Assembly: GCF_025698545.1 (NCBI RefSeq)
Contig: NC_068569.1
Span: forward strand, 3,100,001-3,164,000
DNA: 64,000 nt
Direction of reading: 5' to 3'
Origin: Gossypium raimondii
Lineage: Eukaryota > Streptophyta > Magnoliopsida > Malvales > Malvaceae
The position numbers were made by a program, and so were the translations under genes. This document shows, in pieces, positions 34,001-52,324 of this stretch (its first letter is position 1; each line of letters begins with the position of its first letter). The notes beneath the pieces were generated by a model that worked only from the letters and a program-made list of their open reading frames with translations, ran no database searches and was not told the DNA's origin.

Positions 34001-34881
34001 ACATGTCCGTCAGATGATTTGAAGGAAAAAAAAAACACTTACCAGATCGTAGTCTTCAAGTTGGTTGATCGTATTTTTACATGTTATAATAACATTATAT
34101 AGATTTTATAAATCTTAGCATGCTAATAATTCTAATATGAAATAGTCATTTTTAAAAATTATTTTCTGGTGTAGTTGTGCAGTGATGGCAATTATGAGGT
34201 CAACCCACTTCAGCAAAATTCAGGTGGTGTTTCCCATGATGGAGGAGCACTTAATAATTTGTATCAGTGGCCAAAGGAAGAAACAGGGAAGAATTGCTTA
34301 AAACTGTTCACTGATATAACATTTGCAAAAGTGGACAAACTTAAAAATAAAAAAGGCAGTCATGCAATAAAAATAGTAGGGGAGTACTTCAATGGACAAG
34401 TTACTGAAATGAAATTTTATCAGCAAAATGTTATTTCCTCGCAGCTGATTTCTAGTTTTTTGCTAATAAGTTTACACACAACTATAGGGGGGAATCACTA
34501 TTCCCAAAATGGCTTAATAGAGTTTCTCAGGAGTTTGATATCACTTAAAAATTTTGACCAGAAACTGCCACTAGAGAAGGCAAATTTTACTAAAGCCAAC
34601 CTGGGCAGCCAGTGCCAGTGCATCAGCAAGTTCAGAACCCTGATCTAACTTCTAATACACAGCCTATTTGGCTGAAAAAAAAGGGTCTCAGCTTGTTCTA
34701 CCAGTCAACTAGGAACTGGGTTTTTAGATTTTTCTTTAAATACTTCTGTACACTTAACAAAGTGGTTCCATAAATCAGATGGCAGCCACTGCACAAGAAC
34801 TGAAGATCTTGGAGGATTGCCTACTTTAAAACAAGCAGAAATATCCATATATCACTGTAACAGGCTTTCCCTTCAGTTACT
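34001..34881. other. Spacer downstream of NDR; unrecognised 157-codon open frame
   Basis: The open frame at 34175-34648 (+) starts with TTG and not ATG. Its codon content looks non-repetitive (it includes KLFTDITFAKVDKLKNKKG), but I recognise no family and see no splice signals that would make it an exon. It may be chance or a decayed gene piece. The rest is probably the NDR 3' UTR. Confidence 0.3.
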
Positions 34882-41198
<6,317 letters not shown>

Positions 41199-41203
41199 TT
41201 CCC

Positions 41204-41223
41204 CTCTCTCTCTCTCTCTCTCT
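41204..41223. repeat. (CT)n microsatellite in the NDR 5' leader
   Basis: Ten CT units lie 6 bp upstream of the ATG and are followed by (GTCT)n near 41238-41254. On the mRNA strand these are GA-rich, a common feature of plant leaders. Confidence 0.85.
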
Positions 41224-41478
41224 AAAATCTCCCGTTCTCCGTCTGTCTGTCTGTCTCTCTCTCTCAGTATATATATTTATATATTTCCTCTTCTAAAAGC
41301 TTTCAACTTTTTTCTGTATATCTCTTTACTTAAAGAAAGATAAAAACTTTCTGATTTACTGCAACAGCCAAGGAAGAGAGATGATGGAAGAGAAAACAGA
41401 GAGCTCTTTCACTGATTTTCCTCTTAATCTTCTACTTCCACTCTCACCATCCTTTCCTGTTTATACCCAATAAAAATC

Positions 41479-41490
41479 ATCCACGTGGAT
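41479..41490. promoter_or_regulatory. Palindromic G-box upstream of NDR
   Basis: ATCCACGTGGAT is a 12-bp palindrome with the CACGTG core, 280 bp upstream of the NDR ATG. It is a candidate site for bZIP/bHLH factors. Confidence 0.45.
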
Positions 41491-44400
41491 AAATACCATC
41501 ATGGCAGCGTATTGATTCTTGTTTTGGAGCGGGTTCAGGGTGGGACTGGGAGCAGTGGAGGATATGTTTTTATTTTATTTTTAAGCAATAAATTTAGCGA
41601 GTGTTGTCAGCGTAGGAATGGGGGGAAAGAAACTCTCACGCGCGGCGATGAAAGCGTGAATTCCCTTCGAGATGCGGTGGAGAGAGGTGTCGTTTTCCGG
41701 TCATAAATGATTATTTAACACATTTTAGGACAAGAAAGCTGCAATCGGGCCCACTGGGTTCTGGGTTATGATTGGACAGTGCCGCTCACTCGCCTCGAAT
41801 ACAATGTGGGTTTTTGTCTGTTTCCAATTTTTTTTAATTATCTGGTCAGTGATTGGCTGTCTTTTGCTGCTTAAAAAAAAGGGTCGATCTCTTCTATTAA
41901 TGCTCACACACAAACTCACTGTTTGCATTATTGTTTGTTCCCTTTGATCTTAGTTGTAACAAAAGAAATTCATATACTGAAATCTTACGACAACCTTAAC
42001 ATGCTGCTGTCTTTTATATTTATTGTTATTATTTCCCTTTCAAGATTATAAAGGTGGTAAATAAATCATGGATTCTTCAATTAAATTATTATTTATAAGA
42101 ATATTTACCAAATACAATAGTTTGATGATTTCTATGCGTTAGAACTTACAATTCTAGACATGTTTAATTTAATTGATTTGTGTAATTATTTATTTCAATG
42201 GATTTTATAATTCATGCTTTAAATTTGTTTGAAGTGAATCATTTTACTGAAAAATAAATAAAATCCAATAGTAAAAAGGGAGCTTCGAAAATTACTCTTT
42301 TATTAATTAATGTTAATACTGTGTTAACTACATATTTAAAGCTCTAATAAAATAACTGATTATGGGAATCAAATCATTGAGTACAATAAGCTAACATAGT
42401 AATTAAAGCTGCAGTCAAACACTCCGCTCCTAATATTTTAATTTAATTAAAATTAAAAATAAGTTGTTATGTTTAATACATATATATATATTTTTTGTAT
42501 TAATCAATAAATTAGAGTTAAAATTATGGTGACTTGACTAAAAGAGAGCATATATATGTATATCTCATGTGTGGTGAGTTGTACTTTTTGGTAACACAGA
42601 AACCGGTAAAATCTAGTATCGGTAATCTAGGATTCTAAATAAGATGTGCTTTTTGGACATGTGAGGGTAGGAAAGATTACCTGTATCTATGCAGGCAATA
42701 TTGTCTTAAAAAATAATTAATTTTCACAGTGAAATCTAGCTGTTAAACCAGCAACACTCTGCCATAGAACTCATATATGATATGTATATCTCATGTGTGG
42801 TGAGTTGTACCATAATTAGACCAAATGATTCAGTACTCCAAAAAAAAAACCAAGTTCACCTGGGTCTCTCAACTTGTCCATTTTTTATTGGTCAATGACA
42901 GTTCTCGGTCATGTGATGACATCCCACATTAATGGGTCACTTTTGTAGTATTTCAGTATTTTTGTATACAGATGAGAAAATCATTGAAGTTGTACATTTT
43001 CTAAATGTGGGTGACATGAGAGAAATCAAAAATTGTAAACAAAGAGTGGGGGAAAATGAAATTGTTTTATCTTCCTTTCATGTTTGACAGCATTTAGGAC
43101 AGGCAGTTTAGCAGCAGCTCTCAAAAAGACAGCTGTTCCATTTGGTGTAGTGGGCAAGTTTTCAGAAGAAAAAAAGCCCTGTCTGTGGTTGCCTTTGTGC
43201 AATCAATCTAATACTTTTTGCAGTGTAAGAAGAACAATAGCTGCAATTTTAGTTTCAGATATGAGGTAGTGAAAATTGCTTAGACTACACTGTGACCCTC
43301 TTTGAAGCTTTTTAATGTCTTGAAAATTAATGTTAATTTTAGTTATAAAGCTTTTGTCATATAAATTGATCTTTAGTATATTTATTCGCCCTTGAAATCC
43401 CAATTTTTAACAACAAAAAAAAATTATTCCATGAAGACTAAATATTTTTTTAAATTCGTAAGTATTTCTTTACTATTTTCTTAAAAATTAATATATATAT
43501 CATCACTGTACTCAACTCAACACAATAGATGAAGCAATTAGGACTTAAAAGCAAAACCAAAACTTTCTTCGAATAAAAAGAAAACCTTTTGGACCATTCG
43601 ATCAAAACAAAAGGGTAAAGTTTCATTATTGGGCTGTTTAGAATATTTTAAGCCTGAACAAAACGGAGCCCAGGTAGTCCTCCCCTACTCTCAATCACCA
43701 AAATCGCCAATGGCAATAGCTGATAAGCAAAGAGGTTTCAATATGAAAGGGAAAGGGGAAGTTGCAGAAACACATGGGAGGGGGTGGGGGTACCTTATTA
43801 CAGGCAACGTGCTGTTACAGCTGACAGAAGTGCTCATGCTTGTCTTTTTCACATGTTTACGTTTTCTTTCTTTTGATTACTGGAATCTCGCTTGTTTGAT
43901 TATAAAGATTGTCTTCTGGGATCATTGTCTGCAAATTTTCAATCTATATGATATTTTGAATTTAGCTTCTTCTTCTTTTTTCTCCCGTTGTAGTGGATGT
44001 GATTATTATGATATCATTTAAACTGGACTTTGCTGGAGTTGATTACGTAAACCTTTCATGGATATTTAAGGAAGGCTCCCTAACGCCACAATGACAATTT
44101 ATTTACAAGGAACAAAGACATGTAAGTTTACTAATGGGTCTTTTCTCTCTATTTGACTTCCTAGTTATCGGTGGAGCTCTTTCCTCTGTTAGAATAACAC
44201 CTAAGTTGTATCAAACCAGTTACCATACATTTTTCTGCTTAAAGCTTTCTATGCATCATGATATCGACATGTTTTAATCATGTAATGGTTGCTATAATTG
44301 CCTAGTTCCCATGCAGATTGCAGCCCAATGCCTGTCTGAATCAGGCAACTCAAGGCAAGCTATTTTGCAAAACTCAATACAATTTCATTACAAACGTGGG

Positions 44401-45392
44401 GTTGACAACTAAAACTGAAATCTCATATTTTTAGGGCATCATACACCACGAGAGTGGTAGATTAAACGTGAAAAGAATATTTAGTTTGTTGAAGAATGTT
44501 CAGACAAAGACAAATCAATAAAACAGGGGCGTTTGAAGTCATCCAAGAAAGATTACAGGTTTGACTAATAAAAGATGTTATGCCCTGAAATTCGCCAAGG
44601 ACTTCAGCATTCCTATGTCTTGGGGATGAAGTCACCACGACAGCTATTCATTTCTTTGTTTAATAAACCAATAAATCAGGTGATAAACTTGCTTCTCCTG
44701 TCCTATTAGAATCATTTTGATTTGTCGTGTAGCTTGTAAATTTAATACTCAGTTGCGAGTGGATGTCAAGTATTAAAATAACCATAAAATCACCAGGCAA
44801 CCTAACCAAGGGCATAAGCTCATACTGTTAATATAATAACATATGAGAAAAATGAGAAAAACAAACAGTGCTAAAGCTTGAACCATATTTTGATTTTAAG
44901 CTGGTCTTGAGAGGAGATATGCAAAGATAAATCTGAAAGGGGCACTCCCAAAGTAATGGTAACAAAAATGGGCCTAAAGGGTCCCTTCCATTCATTTGAC
45001 TCAACAGGCTAAGTTCGTTCACAACAAAATTCAAGAAGAAAAAGAAAATTTTCATATAACCTTGTTTGAAATTGAACATCTAAAAGAATAATTTTGATTT
45101 TTGATTTCATTCATAGTCTTTATTCCATAATGGAAGCAGTATAGAACCAAGGAATACACATATCTTAATGTAAGTGAAAACCTAACAGGCTAACACTGTA
45201 ACTCAAAACTAAATAAATGTTTCATTCATTGGAGGGAACAAATATAGAATTTTACACATCCCTTCAAACAAATTTACAATTAATCCCTGCAATAATGTCA
45301 TACTACCTTGCAAAAAAAAAAAAAAGAATTTATAATCTTTCAAAAAAACAAATATTGGATATTCTCTGCCCCCCAAATTCCATTTTTGTAAA
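41491..45392. other. Long intergenic stretch
   Basis: No gene recognised. It contains an exact 30-bp direct repeat (42555-42584 and 42781-42810). The open frame at 43629-44021 has no family match I can see. 45080-45392 is probably the 3' UTR of the HARBI1-like gene. Confidence 0.5.
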
Positions 45393-46850
45393 TTACAGAA
45401 AAGCAGTGCCAGCAAGACCATGATGTAAAAGATTATGAGCAATAGCATCTCTAGCTTTCATCGAACTTACCGATTTCAAAGCAACTTCAGGGACCATTTC
45501 ATCATCAGCAAGCGCAAATTTCAAGTCTGGGTCGATCCCTTCATCCATCATTTCACAAATATTATGTAAAACACAACAAGCTCCCAGCACAACAGGCAAA
45601 TCCTGTAACTTAACCTCTGTCCTTTTCTGCAAACAACACCACCTCCCTTTAAGTCTCCCAAATGCTTCCTTAGCAATCTTTTGAATCTCCCCAATCTTTT
45701 CATTGAAAGCATGTTGTGTCCAAGTCAAATGCTGTTGTGTGTAAGGAACCAAAACCCAATCCATTAATGGATACCCTGAACTCCCAACAATCCAAACTCC
45801 TTTTAGTAATCCCCCATTTGCCCTTTGATACAAAGCTGATTTTTCAAGCACTTGATCATCGGTCATCGAACCCGGCCACCCTATACAAACATCTGTAAAA
45901 ACTCCCCTAGGATCGACCACGCCTTGTACGGTTATCGAGTACGAGGTTTTCTGGTTCCGCTCCGTGTGTCTCTTGTTGAAATACGCCGCCACGCTTATTT
46001 TCGGTGCGATAATCGGGATGTGCGTTGTGTACATTGATCCGACGACGTTTGGTATCCCCGAAATGCCCTCGAACTCTTCTTTTATTTTCCGCAAGGAATC
46101 CTCTTCTGGCCAGTGTAAGTATTTCGGCATCAAAACGCTGCGTATTGCCGAACACACTTCGAGGACCAGCTTATGACACGTCGAGATGCCTAAACCGAAC
46201 CGTTTCGAAACGAGCCGTAACGGTTCGCCTGTGGCTAGCCGCCAAATGCAAACCGCCACTCTTTGCTTAACGGGGATCGCGTTCCGTAACGTCGTGTCTT
46301 CTTTGGCGATAACGGAGTTGAGTTCTTCGCAGATGAGCTCGAAGGTTGACTTGCTCATCCTGAAAGCCTTCTTGAATTCTTCTTCGGGGTAATCGGGTCG
46401 GTTGCAGTCGTCCCACCAAGCCTTCGATCTGTCTTTTACCCATAATCGCCTTTGCTGACCCGACCCGGATTGTTTGTTCTGTTGGTTGGGTGATTGGTTT
46501 TCCGTTTGGCTAACGGCAGCGACAGCGACGGATGCCGCCATGGTTCGGGACTTCTTCCGCTTCACACGGTCGGTTTCGTCGATTTCGGAGTAGTAGTCTT
46601 GGAGATTGGTGTAAAATTCGAGCATAGTTCGAGTTTTTCTCTTGTGATTGGACTCCAAGATCGATTTCTCTTCATTGGATGCTTCGTTTTGCTCTTCATG
46701 GTCTCGCTTTTCTTGCTCTTCAAGCAACAGTAGCGAAGTGATAATACCGTTCAAATCTTTCTTCTTGGGTTCATTGTCGGTGGAACAGCTATCTTCATCG
46801 TCGGAAAATGTTTCCTCCCGTCGTCTCTTATAATTCTCGCCGTTAATCAT
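45393..46850 (-). CDS. Domesticated HARBI1-like (PIF/Harbinger-derived) nuclear protein
   Basis: A single coding exon of 485 residues. The ATG at 46848-46850 (MINGENYKRRREE) is the first in frame. The N-terminus is acidic and Ser/Lys-rich with nuclear-localisation-like KRRRE and KRKKSR. A DDE_Tnp_4/HARBI1 transposase-like domain covers about residues 160-440. Where active Harbinger nucleases have VxxxDGTHI, this has VVGSMYTTHI; where they have a D in GDSGY, it has VGSSGYPL. The catalytic acids therefore look lost, as in the Arabidopsis orthologue AT5G12010. C-terminal sequence (LGACCVLHNICE, NLLHHGLAGTAFL) is conserved with that gene. It is a host gene, not a transposon: no terminal repeats flank it and the neighbours are syntenic. 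Relatives such as ALP1 and HDP1 act in chromatin complexes; a similar role is inferred. Confidence 0.92.
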   Translation of the reverse strand: MINGENYKRRREETFSDDEDSCSTDNEPKKKDLNGIITSLLLLEEQEKRDHEEQNEASNEEKSILESNHKRKTRTMLEFYTNLQDYYSEIDETDRVKRKKSRTMAASVAVAAVSQTENQSPNQQNKQSGSGQQRRLWVKDRSKAWWDDCNRPDYPEEEFKKAFRMSKSTFELICEELNSVIAKEDTTLRNAIPVKQRVAVCIWRLATGEPLRLVSKRFGLGISTCHKLVLEVCSAIRSVLMPKYLHWPEEDSLRKIKEEFEGISGIPNVVGSMYTTHIPIIAPKISVAAYFNKRHTERNQKTSYSITVQGVVDPRGVFTDVCIGWPGSMTDDQVLEKSALYQRANGGLLKGVWIVGSSGYPLMDWVLVPYTQQHLTWTQHAFNEKIGEIQKIAKEAFGRLKGRWCCLQKRTEVKLQDLPVVLGACCVLHNICEMMDEGIDPDLKFALADDEMVPEVALKSVSSMKARDAIAHNLLHHGLAGTAFL

Positions 46851-46993
46851 TTCAAAGCAAGAAATAGTGAGGAAAAAACAAAAATTCGTTTCTTTGGGGA
46901 ATAGCAAAGCTGGGCGTTTTATATATGAAAAGAAAATGAAAATAAGGGAAAATATTTAATTTAAACAGGCGAAATTTTAAATAAATTAAAAAA

Positions 46994-47798
46994 GGGTAAA
47001 CTACACCTATAGTCACTTTTGTTTACCTTACGTTACGTTTTAGTCACTTATGTTTGAAATGTTACGTTTTAGTCATTTACGTTATCATGTTGTAACATTT
47101 TAGTCATTGAGCCATTAATAAATCGTTAATGGTGTAACGATAGCTGACGTGTACGTTAAATCATCATTTCAAACAAAATTTTAGGTTAAATTATACAATT
47201 GATCTCCATATTTTTTCCGTTTTAAGTAATTTAATTTTTTTTCTTTTATGTTCTTTAAACTTTCCTCTTTTTTTCCATTCTCTTTTGTTTCTCCCTCTGT
47301 TTTCATACCTTTTCCATTTCTTTTAACATATTAGGAAGTTGAATTGGCAATGAAAAAAGAAGTAAGAAGTCGACTGTCATCATTTGCCTATAACCAAAAC
47401 CCATAAACTCATACCATGCTTCTTTTTTCACTACCAATTCGACTTTCTGGTATATTAAAAGAGATAAAGAAGGTAGAAAAACAGAGGGAGAAGTAGAAGA
47501 GAATGGAAAAAAAAGGAAAAAAAAAGAAGAAAGAAAGTTAAAAGAACATAAAAGAATTAAATTGCTCAAAACGAAAAATTATGGGGACCAATTCTATAAT
47601 TTAACCTAAAGTTTTTGTTTGAAATGATGATTTAACGTGCCATGTCAGCTTACCATTACACCATTAACGACAATTAACGGCTCAGTGACTAAAATGTTAC
47701 AACACGATAACATAAGTGACTAAAATGTAACATTTCAAACATAAGTGACTGAAATGTAACCTAAGGTAAACAAAAGTGACCACGGGTGTAGTTTACCC
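46994..47798. mobile_element. Near-perfect palindromic Mutator-like MITE, 805 bp
   Basis: The left arm (46994 to about 47365) and right arm (about 47415 to 47798) are inverted copies along almost their whole length, leaving a loop of about 50 bp. The ends read GGGTAAACTACACC and, inverted, GGGTAAACTACACCC. It is flanked by ATTAAAAAA at 46985-46993 and 47799-47807, a 9-bp duplication as made by Mutator-like transposases, though the sequence is simple. The element starts 144 bp upstream of the HARBI1-like ATG, inside its likely promoter or leader. Confidence 0.85.
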
Positions 47799-47821
47799 AT
47801 TAAAAAATGAATTTTGCTTTT

Positions 47822-48324
47822 GGTAAACTACATAGAACTTTCATAGATTCTCATTTTGTGTACCATTTGCTAAAAGGGCATTGACGTTAACAAATGTTTT
47901 CATTTTAGTCACTCTCGGTTATAGAGATTGACGAAAATTCTAATTGGTACGTCAAATCATTCTTTTTATTTTCCACATAAGTATATAATTTCCACCTCCT
48001 TATTCTGGTTCTAACTCTTTAAATCTTCACCCTCTAATGCATCCCCTCCACTTTGAACCACCATCAACTCATTATGCTACTCTAACTCGAACCAACTTCC
48101 ATGAAACCCAAAATCTCAACCACTGGTCCCATCATCCACAACAATCCTGAATTACCACCGTCAAAACCAACCATCACCCACCTACACCACATAAATATAG
48201 TTAGAAGCCAATGCCAAGGACGACAAGATTTGTAGATTGAAAATGTTTTCAATCATGACTTAAGGGGTAAACTTAGAAAGTTTTAAGCCATTCTTTAAAG
48301 AACAAAGATAACAAATATATATAT

Positions 48325-48363
<39 letters not shown>

Positions 48364-48876
48364 TGAGGAGATTTTGGGCTATCGAACAATTGTGCCCGAT
48401 CAAAGTTTCGATGCTGAAGAAATGTGGTTCTCATGGCATTGCTAAAACAATAAGGGATAAAAGGAGTGAAACTTAGCTATTTCAAGGAGATTTGCTCCAA
48501 TAAAGTGAAATAGGAGGATGAGAAGCATTTTAGTGATGTCAACAATTGGAGATGGTCGCTAGAGAAGAAGCGGCGATGACATCACAATAATGTTCTTTAG
48601 GGTTTCAAAAAAAAAAAGAAAAATGGATGATAAGATATCCAAAATTATATTATGAGATTTTTTTGTGTTTAAAACAAATAATGAGGTGGAAATTGTATAC
48701 ATGAAAAAAAATAAAAAATGAGTTGGCATGCCAGGTAAAATTTCCGTAGCCCTTACAATCGATAGTGACCAAACTAAAATATTTGCTAACAACGGTGCCT
48801 TTTTTGCAAACTTGTCTTTTTAATGCTCAAAATGAAAATTTACAAAAATTGAGTGACTTAATTGTGCAATTTATCA
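47822..48876. mobile_element. Second, older long-TIR Mutator-like element
   Basis: The left 170 bases (GGTAAACTACATAG..., TTTTAGTCACTCTCGG..., ATAATTTCCACCTC) pair in inverted form with 48690-48876 (GAGGTGGAAATTGTATAC, AGTGACCAAACTAAAA, GTGCAATTTATC). Flanks TTTGCTTTT and TTTGTTTTT (47813-47821 and 48877-48885) could be a 9-bp target duplication with one change. The interior has a (GA)n run at 48329-48358 and no transposase. Confidence 0.65.
48329..48358. repeat. (GA)n microsatellite
   Basis: About 15 uninterrupted GA units inside the Mutator-like element. Confidence 0.9.
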
Positions 48877-48885
48877 TTTGTTTTT

Positions 48886-51800
48886 CTTTTCTTGTGGGGT
48901 TTGGAAAGTGTGGGGGAGAAAGGCATGAAAAGATTGGAGTAAGTGTGAACGCAAAGAGATTCAATCATTCAATTTCAATTGTGTGTTTTTGTGGGCAATT
49001 TTATATAAAAAGCAAATTCAAATACGATACATGTATTTAAAGAATATAATAATATTTGAAAGAATTAATCATAAGAAATAAATTCAGCTGGTAAAAAGAG
49101 AAAAGTTTTAAATTTTAACTACTTCCAAATACAAATTTTAATTATAGGCAGGAACGAAGCTTTAAAATATTATAAATACACTATTTTTCTTATAAGAATA
49201 ATTAATAATTAAATGTAAAATGTAAAATGCTTCCTTAAAATAACATTGCATTAATTGTGTTAACTAAATAATTCATCAATCATGTTAAATGCATTAATAA
49301 TTAAAAAAACTAAAAGACATTTTTCATTAAAATTATGTAATTAATGGTTATAAACATAAATAAGGAGGAAAAGCAGAAAGTCAAAACTTACAACTTTGGA
49401 TGAAGGCGCCAGCCAACATAGAGTTGCAATTTGTAAATAGGAATAAACATTTTTTAAAGAAAAATAGCGACCAGTGTGAAGTGTGAACGAGGCCTTTTAC
49501 TTTTTTTAGTTAAACTGTTTAGATAAGGAGGTGGTAGGCGCCTAGGCGGTAGGTGTGGGACGGTGGCCTTAGATTGGAATTAGATTACGTGGATTTTCCT
49601 ATTTTCTTTTCTTCTTTTTATTTTTTTATTTTGGGTAATTTCGGCTCTCTTAAATTTCAAAACTTGTTTGACGATAAGATATCTCCACATTTTATATGTA
49701 TAATTTGATAAAATTTTAACAAATATATATATATAATTAATTTCTCTGATTAGTAACGGACAAAAAAGAAAAGGCACGAAAATGGTTGTGAAATTTTTAG
49801 GCCCACAAATCGGTGCCTTGAGTCATGGCATTGGCAATTATAGATATCCATCTTAATTATTAAAAAATATATGCTTGGCTTGGCTTGATGATACTTTCAC
49901 ATTGACATTGACATTTATAATCATATTGTAAATATTTTATTTCATATTGAATGAATTTTGGGAAAATGATAAATAATGTTGAAAAAATATTACAATGATG
50001 ATGTATGTTTTATTTGTTTTAATTTTTAAATATGTTTGGAGAGACATTATTTTAATTTTATTAATTGAATTTTTACTCTTATATATAAAGGAGCAAATGT
50101 GCATAACATTCGAGAAGAATCTTGATTTCCTTTGGTACAAGTAAAACATTACGCCTGCCTGGATGGAATCAAGGATAAAACTAAGTCTAAACTTGAGTAG
50201 AATCTATTTATTTATTTATTTTAGGCTATGCATAAATGCAATATTTCAAAAAGAAAATTAAAATTATAATAAAATTAAATGACGTTTTGATTAATTTAAA
50301 ATTTTAGTGTTTTAAGTTAAAATTAGTGAATTTAATTTGATTTTGAATTGATTTTATAAATATAAAAGAATAAAAATATATATTTTAAATTAATAGATTC
50401 ATCATTAGCAGCAGTAACTAATCCCCATGAGTGAGGATTGGTTAAGAGATTATGGGTATAAAATTTTAGTTCCGCACTCAAAAACACTTAAGTTAATCTA
50501 ACTCTCAATAATTGAGGATTCAAATAAAATTCCTCCAAGGCATTGACCCAAAGCAAAAGCAATTTGAATGAATGCTCTCAATAATTCTATTACTCAATGA
50601 GGTGACTTTTATTTATAGTTGAGCCTCCAAAATTAATGGTACAAATTGAAGTATATCAACGGCTAATATTAAAAGCTATCTACAAAATCAATTTTTTAAG
50701 ATTATAAAATCATATCTTCTAAGATTACAAGTCATATCTAAGATTGCATATATTCGAAGATTACATTCCATATTTGTCATGCTTTGTAGATGGGCTTTCA
50801 ATCTCTCCAAGCAACGAGCCAGTTCGATTAAGCCAAATGATCTCCCTTAAACATGATGGATCACACAAGTGTGTCGTAGTTGCGGGCTTCCATACGCAAC
50901 CCATAACAACTACACCATGACAAAAATACTACTATAATAATATTTATTAATTTTTAGATAATTTTTAATTGAATTGATACATGTTATTAACTAAATAAAA
51001 AATTTAAGTTTAGTAATGTATATTACATTAGAGGGTTTTTACTAAAAAAAGTAAAAGTAAAAGTAAAACACTCATCACCTAAATAAAGCTAAGTTCAAAA
51101 ACAAGAAGAGTGTAAATTGGAATTTCAAGAAGTCTAAAATGAACACAGATAACACACTTAATTGCTTGATTACTGGTGTGCTGCTGAATGAATGTTACCT
51201 GATTTAGTGAAGAGGGGCTCAAGTGGGGTACACAAAGGTCACCATTTTTCAACATTTACTGCTACTTTTGTTTCTGCCAAAATTTGAAAATAAGAAAAGG
51301 TAGCCAAGATTTAAAGCATAACGTTAACTGTCCTTCGATTCTCTGGGACCAGTTCAGAAAAATCAAACCCAAAATACGTAAACAGTAAAAACGAGATTGG
51401 CCAAATCTGAAAGGCACATGCAGAGTCAACCATGCGTGTCTCTTTTTGACTTTTTGTATGCATCAAGTTTCGATTAGTAACATTAAAAATGAGGGTGCAG
51501 TGGCAGTGAGTAGTTGTTGAATGAGTCTTTTACCTAGAATAAAAGATTGCAGGCAGCGTGCATGCTTCCAAAGCTATTAATATAAGATAGACAATTTTGC
51601 AGGTGGATGGATGCTCCATGAAACTCTTAACGTGTCAAATGGTTGAATTTTCCGAATCTTTGGTGGGTTTGGCAAAAACCCAAATGCCATTCATATTCAA
51701 TTCTTTCAAATAAAGTTAAAAGATGATCATTTCCGGGCATGTACATCCTTAACTAGATAAAACCCCATTAAAGATTACTAATAAATTAAGGAAATCTCCA

Positions 51801-52320
51801 ATTCCTCTATTCGACTCATTATGTTATGATTCTAGAATATGCAAAACGTATGAATAAATATCTAAGCCCATGCCTATCACCATTTTTCTTTCTCTCCAAT
51901 ATTCAATTAAGAGAAACTCTAGAATTTGGTATGGTATGTTGGCGGCTATGGAAATTAGTAAGAAAATAATTTCTTTTTCCGAAGACATTAATCATAATGT
52001 TGATGAAATTGTGGGTTAGTTTAGGTAACGCATATCTTAATAAGTCGGGAAAGAGTTTTAAGTAAATTGGGTGGATATCATCAGGTAAAATTTAATGTTA
52101 ATTTAACGATAAATTTTTTTAATTAAAATATTCTCTCTATTCGTTCTAAAAATGAAAATAACTCTTTTAAAAAATATAATTTTATTTTTGTGCTCAACAT
52201 TTGTAGATAGAAACATTGGAATTTATTCCCCAGGGATGTTCTTTGAAATTTAAATGATAATGGGATTGTTGAATTCAGAATGAATTTAGAAATTTGTACC
52301 ATCACTCAAGCGAAATTGTG
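48886..52320. other. Long AT-rich intergenic stretch
   Basis: No gene recognised. 50400-50930 has higher complexity and terms such as CTCTCAATAATT repeated (near 50503 and 50575). It looks repeat-derived, but I cannot place it in a family or find its ends. Confidence 0.45.
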
Positions 52321-52324
52321 AGTT

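Noticed and set aside
43629-44021. 130-codon open frame and a GCTGACAGAAGTGCTCATGC stretch that briefly resembles miR156
   Set aside because: The miR156 core (TGACAGAAGAGAGTGAGCAC) is not matched and no facing star arm is visible. The open frame has no recognisable domain.
50400-50930. Possible LTR-like segment
   Set aside because: Higher complexity than the surroundings, but no end motifs, target duplication or partner could be found.
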